A DNA stretch of 12,678 bases, taken from contig WKLE02001650.1 in the NCBI GenBank assembly GCA_014885115.2, positions 1 through 12,678 on the forward strand, given 5' to 3'. This document shows positions 8,190-12,678 of this stretch, piece by piece; within the stretch, counting starts at the first letter, position 1, and the number at the start of each line of letters is the position of its first letter. The translations under genes were made by a program, and so were the position numbers. Under the pieces are notes generated by a model. It saw only the letters and a list, made by a program, of their open reading frames with translations, was not told where the DNA came from and did no database searches. This DNA is from Asterionellopsis glacialis (taxonomy: Eukaryota > Bacillariophyta > Plagiogrammaphyceae > Rhaphoneidales > Asterionellopsidaceae).

Positions 8190-9232
8190 CTATGTTTCAA
8201 TTTCTAAGTGTGATAGCAGTTTACCAATATTATTGGAGTTTAAATGTGAATACATAGCCTCTATACAGATATGGTTGGACTTGAGATTCAAGCTTTGGAT
8301 CCCCCGTGATGATGCCAGTGCTAAAGGTGATGTAGAATTTTTGAATAACACGTCAGTATTGATATCAATAAACATGCCGCAATGATCGGATGCAAATCTA
8401 AAATGGAATGGTTCATACCCGGCTGCAATTGTAAAGTCTAATATGCCCTGAGTGCATAGAGCATAGTTGATCTGTTGTTGACCTCAAGAGTGTGTATTAA
8501 ATTTACTGTCCCCAATTTTTTCATTGAATAAATCATGATGTAGACTGAACTGATGTGCAACTTTAGTGATTCCTTTAAGATCAGCGCCAAATGCTTCGTT
8601 AAAATCTCCTACTAGCATGATTTCATTCTTTGTTTTTGATGTGATGTTAAACAGTAAGTCGTGGAGGTCTCTGATGAAGTGATGGCATGGTTTATCACTG
8701 TTTTTGTGTTGTTGTTGTTTGAGTATGGATACTTGCTGGGAAAAAGCAGTCATAGTATTCAACCAAGTAGCAGCCGCGTGATCAATACAAACTTGATATG
8801 GAAATATTATATGAATGTCAGTCATTTTCCTGTTTAGTAGCCAATGAGTCATTTGTGCATTGATTGACTCTTTCTGTGCAATTACCTTGTGTCCAGCTAA
8901 GCAAGCCACCCGGCTGATACGTACTTGTTGCTAGTATAGTGGTTCCGGAAAGGCCATATTTAAAGTGATAATTGTATTTCCGAAGAGTTTTATGGATTGT
9001 GTCATTGATACGATAATTCGTGTTATCTACATTGGTTTCCACTAGTGCAATGATATCTGCGCTGATACATTGCCTTTCAGTGGCAATCTGATTAAGTTCC
9101 CCTCCATCTTGATTGATTTGGAGGCCATTGATATTTTGTATATAAAGTCGCAGGACATGTTCCTGTTTGGTATTGTCGAGGATGTCGCCGATATGTTGGT
9201 GATGATTGTACTTTGATGAATGCCCATGTACG
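8190..9232 (-). pseudogene. AP-like (EEP) endonuclease domain of element B
   Basis: Target-nicking endonuclease. The first frame (from about 9232 to 8818) carries LRLYIQNINGLQI (QNINGL at 9138-9121), SADIIALVETNVDNTNY with the metal-binding Glu at 9039-9037, and TYQPGGLLSWTQGN. A frame change near 8880 leads to a second frame with DIHIIFPYQVC, EIMLVGDFNEAFG (GDFN at 8609-8598) and, after an in-frame TGA (8486-8484), GQQQINYAL and FASDHCGMFIDIN (Ser-Asp-His at 8390-8382). All key EEP residues (Asn, Glu, Asp-Asn, Asp-His) are therefore still present, unlike in element A. The TGA stands in a T-H-S-x-G-Q-Q-Q context where relatives have Arg (CGA to TGA). The 5' part of ORF2 is short or truncated at about 9232. 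Confidence 0.78.
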
Positions 9233-9240
9233 TATTAATT
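9233..9240. repeat. candidate target-site duplication, right copy
   Basis: Second copy of TATTAATT, identical to 3621-3628. It sits where B-like minus-strand coding stops and A-like plus-strand coding resumes. Confidence 0.35.
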
Positions 9241-10149
9241 CAATTTCAACAAGATCATTAACAAGAAGACCCAAGGTCGTTCAATCAGTACAAAAACACT
9301 CTTCCGGAAGCTATTCAGGATTTTCTAAGATACGTAAAAATGATAGGGACCAACAAAGAAATTACCGAACTCATAAGCAAAGGTTATACCTTCATAGTAG
9401 CTTCAGATGGGTCAAAGAAGGAAACAGGAGGAAGGTACAGATGGATCCTTGAAACAGAGACAGGTCACCTAATTGTGGAGGGCATGGGCCCTGTTCATGG
9501 CATCATAAAAACACTCACCTCTCATTGGGCGGAATTATATGGTATTATGTCTGTGATCATCTACCTTCATCAAATTTGTACATACTATAATATATCCATG
9601 AAGCGGCTAAAATTGAGAGCATATTGCGACAATGTCAAATGTGTGAAAAAAGTTTATCAAGCACTCAAACCACTAAGAGGCACAGCAAGATACATAAATG
9701 CAGACTATGATACTGAATCGCTTCTACAACATGCAATAGCAACCATGCAGTCTGATATAATAGCAACGTGGATTAAAGGACATCAAGACAACTACGCATC
9801 AATAGACAAATTATTACACCCAACACAGATGAACATGGCAGCTGATGAACTAGCAGAATTTGCATATGAAGCATGTGTACCTAGCCAAGAAAATTATCCA
9901 CCCTTTCCAACAACAAGTATCTCTCTAACCATAGCAGGCAGGAGAATAACATCCAACATGATGCAACAAATAGAAGATGGGATACACCTTACACCGTTAC
10001 AAAAGTACAGGAATGACAAATACAGATGGAATTCTAATATCGGAGAGACTATAGATTGGTACTCTTTCAAAATAGCACTTAAATGACAACAACGGGGTAT
10101 AAAACGATTCATCCATAGATTCACATGTGAGTGGCTTCCAGTAGGATCA
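9238..10149 (+). pseudogene. RNase H domain of an A-like element, catalytic residues intact
   Basis: Plus-strand ORF2 frame, with one early stop (TAA 9259-9261) and then open from 9262 to the TGA at 10084-10086. ATG 9340 is only the first Met, not the true start; QEDPRSFNQYKNTLPEAIQD lies before it and matches the region that precedes RNase H in relatives. Counting from Met 9340, the RNase H active site is complete: Asp23 in ASDGS (9406), Glu65 in HWAELYG (9532), Asp97 in YCDN (9628) and Asp169 in MAADELA (9844), with His148 in IKGHQD (9781). The domain is about 160 residues, a normal length. After the TGA the same frame goes on (GIKRFIHRFTCEWLPVGS) to a second TGA at 10150-10152; both fit CGA (Arg) to TGA. 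No RT precedes it on this strand. Confidence 0.82.
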
Positions 10150-10878
10150 TGAACAAAATTCTATCACAATAACAACAATGCAAAATGTGCAAGCTGCCAG
10201 TCAGAACATGACGAATCATGTATACATGTATTCCAATGCCCCAACCCATGTAGAAGAGAACAGTTACTTTATCTTATGTCAATATTACGAAAGAAACATA
10301 CATACAAACCTATAGCGCAGATAATACAAACAAATCTTGTAAAGTGGTCAAAAGGGGAGCCACTCGAAAATATAACAGCACCTTTGAACCCCACCAAGTA
10401 TGATCACATGCTTCAGGAAGCTGTAGAAGAACAAAATGCAATTGGATGGGAACATCTGTTAAAACGATGGATGTCAAAACAATGGGCACAAGCACAGGAT
10501 GAATATTACAAAGACAGAAGCAAACATGACAAAAAGATAAACTTGAAATATCATAACAAACTCACTTGGAGCAGGATGGTAATTAAAATATTACATGAAA
10601 TAGCCTTTTCAGCGTGGAAATATTGCAACAAAGATTCATATGGACATGATAAGAAGGAGGAAGAAATCATTACCATGGATAATATGAAAGCACAAGTACG
10701 ACAAGAATACAATAGAAGACACAATTTTCCAGCTAAAATTCAATGGAGATACTTTACAAGATCAGTGAGTGACAGAGGCAATGACTCCATTCATATGCTG
10801 CACGCCTGGTATGGGAATCTACAGACAGCATTGGTAGCAATGGAAGAACGACCTATTATGGCAACTGGGATTGGATAA
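10150..10878 (+). pseudogene. zinc motif and Trp-rich C-terminal domain of A-like ORF2
   Basis: Same frame as the RNase H, ending at TAA 10876-10878. A CCHC-type motif, C-x2-C-x9-H-x3-C (CASCQSEHDESCIHVFQC, 10186-10239), precedes a basic helix CRREQLLYLMSILRKK. Such a motif sits after RNase H or RT in several LINE clades and may bind nucleic acid. From about 10380 a Trp-rich helical domain follows: QEAVEEQNAIGWEHLLKRW, SKQWAQAQDEYY, LTWSRMVIKILHEIAFSAWK and GHDKKEEEI. It then runs into a basic stretch and a final hydrophobic tail. The same domain is visible in element B at about 4150-3844. From TGA 10150 to the end there is no further stop or frameshift, so this is the best-preserved coding stretch in the window. 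Confidence 0.7.
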
Positions 10879-11097
10879 CAATCCCAAATATGTTTTTACA
10901 CATACCAATATAGTTGGTTGCATTGCTTAATTTTCCACAGACTGCCATATTTTCATCAACTTGTTAGCATCAAACACAGAGACAAGACCTAATGATATCA
11001 TCTACAATGCTCAATCATATCCAATTGTTTCTTCAAAACATCAAGAAGTTCTGAAAAAAAGAAAAGTTTCCAATCATACCTCAAGAATGAAGAATTT
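10879..11097 (+). other. non-coding or undefined stretch after A-like ORF2
   Basis: Probably holds the 3' untranslated end of the A-like element. A 64-codon frame (10961-11155, TTG start) contains PNDIIYNAQSYPIVSSKHQE and a basic LKKRKVS, but nothing I recognise. It could be the 5' part of the broken gene that follows. Confidence 0.25.
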
Positions 11098-11400
11098 TAG
11101 CAATTCTGGTGTTTTTTTTTGTTCAGCCTTTGCCGGGCTTTTGCTGGTCAAGTAAACCTTTTTGAACAAGCACTTAATCCAACTGACCTTTAATTATTCA
11201 AACTACAAAGATCTGATGATATTAGTCCAACAGATGCAGCCATTTTTGGAGCTTTACAATTGGCCAGCCAACTTCAAATATGGTATTGAACAAAAAACAC
11301 TATCAGCTTTAAAACCCCTACCTTCCAAAGAGCAAAGCAGTGATAGTGATGTAGCAGCTGTGAAAAATCAGATAATCAAGTTCACCAAGACCTGAAATGT
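11098..11400 (+). pseudogene. N-terminal part of the broken Cys-rich/Ulp1-like gene
   Basis: Two plus-strand frames alternate. In the frame that later carries the Cys-rich region, LCRAFAGQVNLFEQALNPTD and, after TAA 11191-11193, LFKLQRSDDISPTDAAIFGA and LQLASQLQIWY read like protein up to TGA 11287-11289. That frame then has three adjacent stops (11341-11349), while the next frame is open (SKEQSSDSDVAAVKNQIIKF), which suggests frameshifts on each side. A T9 run followed by GTTCAG (11112-11126) just before LCRAF looks like an intron 3' splice site, so this could begin an exon. I recognise no domain here; the link to the downstream gene is by frame and proximity. Confidence 0.35.
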
Positions 11401-11781
11401 TTGTACTGTTTACAGCCCTGCCATGCCAAATACTGTAGGTACTTGGATGATGAAGATACAAATTGTGCAAGATGGTTACTTGGTTTGACTGCCTATGTAG
11501 AACAGCATCTCAAGATTGTTGTTTGTGAGAGTTGTGATAATGAAAGGGTTGCTCCAACTTTGTGTCATTGTAGGAGAACTTCTCAATTTGACAGTGACAA
11601 AGACATTGCTGGTGTACTTTGCCAATCTCCCCACAAACATTTTCATGGAGGAAAAGTCCTCAAATGCATAGGCTGTGGGGAACCAGGTCATTCCACCTGT
11701 GTCAAGTGGATCCCCAACAAAAGGAAGAAGAGCCCCTTTTTACATGCTCCTTTCTGTTTATCCTGTGAGCATCAATACTGA
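11401..11781 (+). pseudogene. Cys/His-rich, zinc-binding-like region (PHD/RING-like spacing)
   Basis: Open frame ending at TGA 11779-11781. The first codon is TTG, so the true start lies upstream; the same frame just before it gives CSSC and LKC (11350-11400). Cys/His pairs in order: KCLYCLQPCHAKYC, VVCESC, LCHC, then CIGCGEPGHSTCVKW (C-x2-C-x4-H-x2-C, 11668-11712) and FCLSC near the end. Paired Cys with one His-x2-Cys and a following Trp recalls cross-braced PHD or RING-type zinc fingers; the CCHC knuckle spacing (H-x4-C) is not met. The frame continues beyond the TGA with KAGIKDISKKSVASNHYCKI and KKWQSLRKEVICPRS. It shares one frame with the Ulp1-like segment downstream, so the two probably form one protein. 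Specific function is not assigned. Confidence 0.5.
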
Positions 11782-12060
11782 TATCTTGATGGTCATCAAA
11801 TCCAAAAATTGAATCATTCTTTAAAAGCAGGTATTAAAGACATCTCCAAGAAATCTGTTGCTAGCAACCATTATTGTAAGATTGATAAAAAATGGCAATC
11901 ACTAAGGAAAGAAGTTATCTGCCCAAGAAGTTCTTCACAATTTTCAAGAAACTCAAACAGAATTCCAAGTAATTTGTAGAAAAATTCAACCAGAAAAATC
12001 CTTTTCAGATGTATAAATTTTTGTACCCTTCACTATCAATGGAAACCACATCACCTGAGA
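11782..12060 (+). pseudogene. broken linker between Cys-rich region and Ulp1-like domain
   Basis: The upstream frame continues to a TAG at 11980-11982. From about 11930 another frame reads EVLHNFQETQTEFQVICRKI and then IFVPFTINGNHIT, interrupted by TAA and TGA, which looks more protein-like. A pair of compensating frameshifts near 11930 and 12100 would join this segment to both neighbours. No domain is recognised. Confidence 0.35.
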
Positions 12061-12444
12061 AAAAAAAATTGGGACATATCCAAGAAACCAAGTTTTATAC
12101 CAGTTACTTTAATTGCACTTGATGGTTTATGCCTTTGGAAAGCAACATTTTTAAATGATGCAATTGTTGCTGCTTAAACAGCTGTTTTGAATAACCTTAC
12201 GGTTCCAAATAGAAATGCTTTGTTTATCCCCCCAACAACAAGTTATGGGTGTGAGGATGATACTCCCAAACAAAATCTTAACTCATTGAGAGTTGCAGCA
12301 AACTATACATGTGGTTGGAACTTCCTAATTTCAAGGGCTTTCTTGTTAGGATATTGCATGGTATATTTCCCACTCTGTCCAACAGGAGATATACATTGGA
12401 TTGGTGTCATTGTGAAAAGATCATCAAGTATTGTTGGTACTTAA
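12061..12444 (+). pseudogene. Ulp1 (C48)-like cysteine protease fragment
   Basis: The frame is the same as at 11401 and has one internal TAA (12175-12177). LIALDGLCLWKATFLNDAIV (12109-12168) corresponds to the W-L-N-D-x-x-I helix at the start of Ulp1/SENP catalytic domains. About 60 codons later, SRAFLLGYCMVYFPLCP followed by GDIHWIGVIVK matches the segment leading into the catalytic His-Trp, with His-Trp at about 12394-12399. The catalytic Asp and the later Gln/Cys block are not seen before the TAA at 12442-12444 or in the rest of the window, so the domain is truncated or broken. Ulp1-type proteases cleave SUMO-like modifiers. They are also carried by several transposon groups (for example some MULE, CACTA and KDZ-type elements), so this may be a transposon gene, but no transposase is visible to say which. 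Confidence 0.55.
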
Positions 12445-12608
12445 GGAAAGACAAGAACTGCACATAATGTTTTTAAATATGATATTCACGACACCTTCAT
12501 CAGAAAGGAAGTTCAAGTTAGCCCAGAAAGAAGTCTGTCCGTCAGTCAATCAAAAAGGTTGGTGCGTCACTGAAATTCTTTCCTCCACCGGCATATTTTC
12601 TTCGTAAC
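12445..12608. other. unassigned stretch
   Basis: Short readings such as KYDIHDTFIRKEVQVSPERS continue the Ulp1-like frame but match nothing I recognise. No other signal is seen. Confidence 0.2.
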
Positions 12609-12651
12609 TGACATAAAAAATCGTACATAGTGACATAAAAAATTGTCTACG
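12609..12651. repeat. imperfect tandem repeat, two units of about 22 bases
   Basis: Unit one starts TGACATAAAAAATCGTACAT (12609) and unit two starts TGACATAAAAAATTGTCTAC (12631). They differ at a few positions towards the 3' end. GTCATGTAC just after the repeat (12651-12659) is nearly the reverse complement of GTACATAGTGAC (12623-12634), so the same region could also form a short hairpin. It may be the edge of a small element that continues past the window. Confidence 0.5.
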
Positions 12652-12678
12652 TCATGTACCAGAAAAATGGGTCATATA

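Larger units (their letters stand above)
3629..9232 (-). mobile_element. LINE-like retrotransposon B, nested in opposite orientation
   Basis: Nearly complete ORF2 of an APE-type non-LTR retrotransposon on the minus strand: endonuclease, linker, RT, connector, RNase H, degraded zinc region and Trp-rich C-terminus, then about 125 bases of 3' non-coding DNA (3751 down to 3629). No ORF1 is found upstream of the endonuclease; recognisable coding begins about 90 bases before the QNINGL motif. That fits a 5'-truncated insertion, common for LINEs. No poly-A tail is seen at the 3' end. It separates the two A-like halves and is flanked by TATTAATT. The coding frame has many stops and the RT active site is lost, so it cannot move on its own. 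Confidence 0.65.
9238..10878 (+). mobile_element. LINE-like element, 3' half (rest of A or a separate truncated copy)
   Basis: Groups the RNase H, zinc motif and Trp-rich domain on the plus strand. Orientation and style match the 5' half at 569-3620. RT and connector, expected to be well over 1 kb, are missing between the halves. It may be the remainder of a deleted A or an independent 5'-truncated copy. The 3' end of the element after 10878 is not marked by a poly-A tract. Confidence 0.55.

Noticed and set aside
8173..8385. Plus-strand 70-codon frame
   Set aside because: Antisense of the element B endonuclease end, which carries the Ser-Asp-His motif.
9042..9274. Two overlapping minus-strand frames at the 5' end of element B
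   Set aside because: The third frame gives the QNINGL and ALVETN endonuclease motifs; these two are shadows.
11041..11075. LKKRKVS as a second nuclear localisation signal
   Set aside because: Short basic run in a region without other coding support; chance is likely.
11668..11712. CIGCGEPGHSTC as a retroviral-type CCHC zinc knuckle
   Set aside because: The spacing is H-x2-C rather than H-x4-C, and more Cys pairs surround it, so a PHD/RING-like arrangement fits better.
1..12678. CRISPR array, tRNA or rRNA genes, and bacterial defence-type operons
   Set aside because: No regularly spaced repeats, no tRNA-like or rRNA-like sequence noticed, and the coding content is eukaryotic retroelement.

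Overview
The window looks like transposon-rich, AT-rich nuclear DNA of a eukaryote. By family resemblance recalled from memory, the main elements are most like the non-LTR retrotransposons common in diatoms and related algae; that assignment is an inference. I find no intact host gene, no RNA gene, no CRISPR array and no bacterial-type signals. Almost everything readable is a decayed mobile-element gene.

Layout. (1) 1-420, minus strand: a gag/protease remnant of an LTR-type element, with an exact PKKKRKV nuclear-localisation-type motif and a retropepsin-like LLDTS site. (2) About 569-3620, plus strand: the 5' half of LINE-like element 'A'. It has an ORF1-like gene (569-1515), an AP-like endonuclease (1695-2675) and the linker that leads into reverse transcriptase (2676-3620), then stops before the RT core. 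(3) About 3629-9232, minus strand: element 'B', a nearly complete second LINE-like ORF2 in the opposite direction. Reading down from 9232 it has endonuclease, linker, reverse transcriptase, connector, RNase H, a degraded zinc region and a Trp-rich C-terminal domain, ending near 3752. (4) 9238-10878, plus strand: a 3' half of an A-like element, with an RNase H that keeps all its catalytic residues, a CCHC zinc motif and the same Trp-rich C-terminal domain. (5) About 11098-12444, plus strand: a different broken gene, with a Cys-rich zinc-binding-like region followed by a Ulp1 (C48)-like cysteine protease fragment. (6) 12445-12678: mostly unassigned, with a short tandem repeat near the end.

How the parts relate. 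B lies between the two A-like halves. The 8-mer TATTAATT occurs at both junctions (3621-3628 and 9233-9240), so a nested, 5'-truncated insertion of B with a target-site duplication is a reasonable reading. The RT of A is absent from both halves, so either A was already deleted or the 3' half is a separate 5'-truncated copy. Both elements are dead: A has two substituted endonuclease catalytic residues, B has lost the RT DD dyad, and stops are scattered through both. Many stops are TGA at positions where relatives carry Arg or Trp. This points to C-to-T / G-to-A decay, and one long stretch (5299-7590) stays in one frame throughout despite seven stops.
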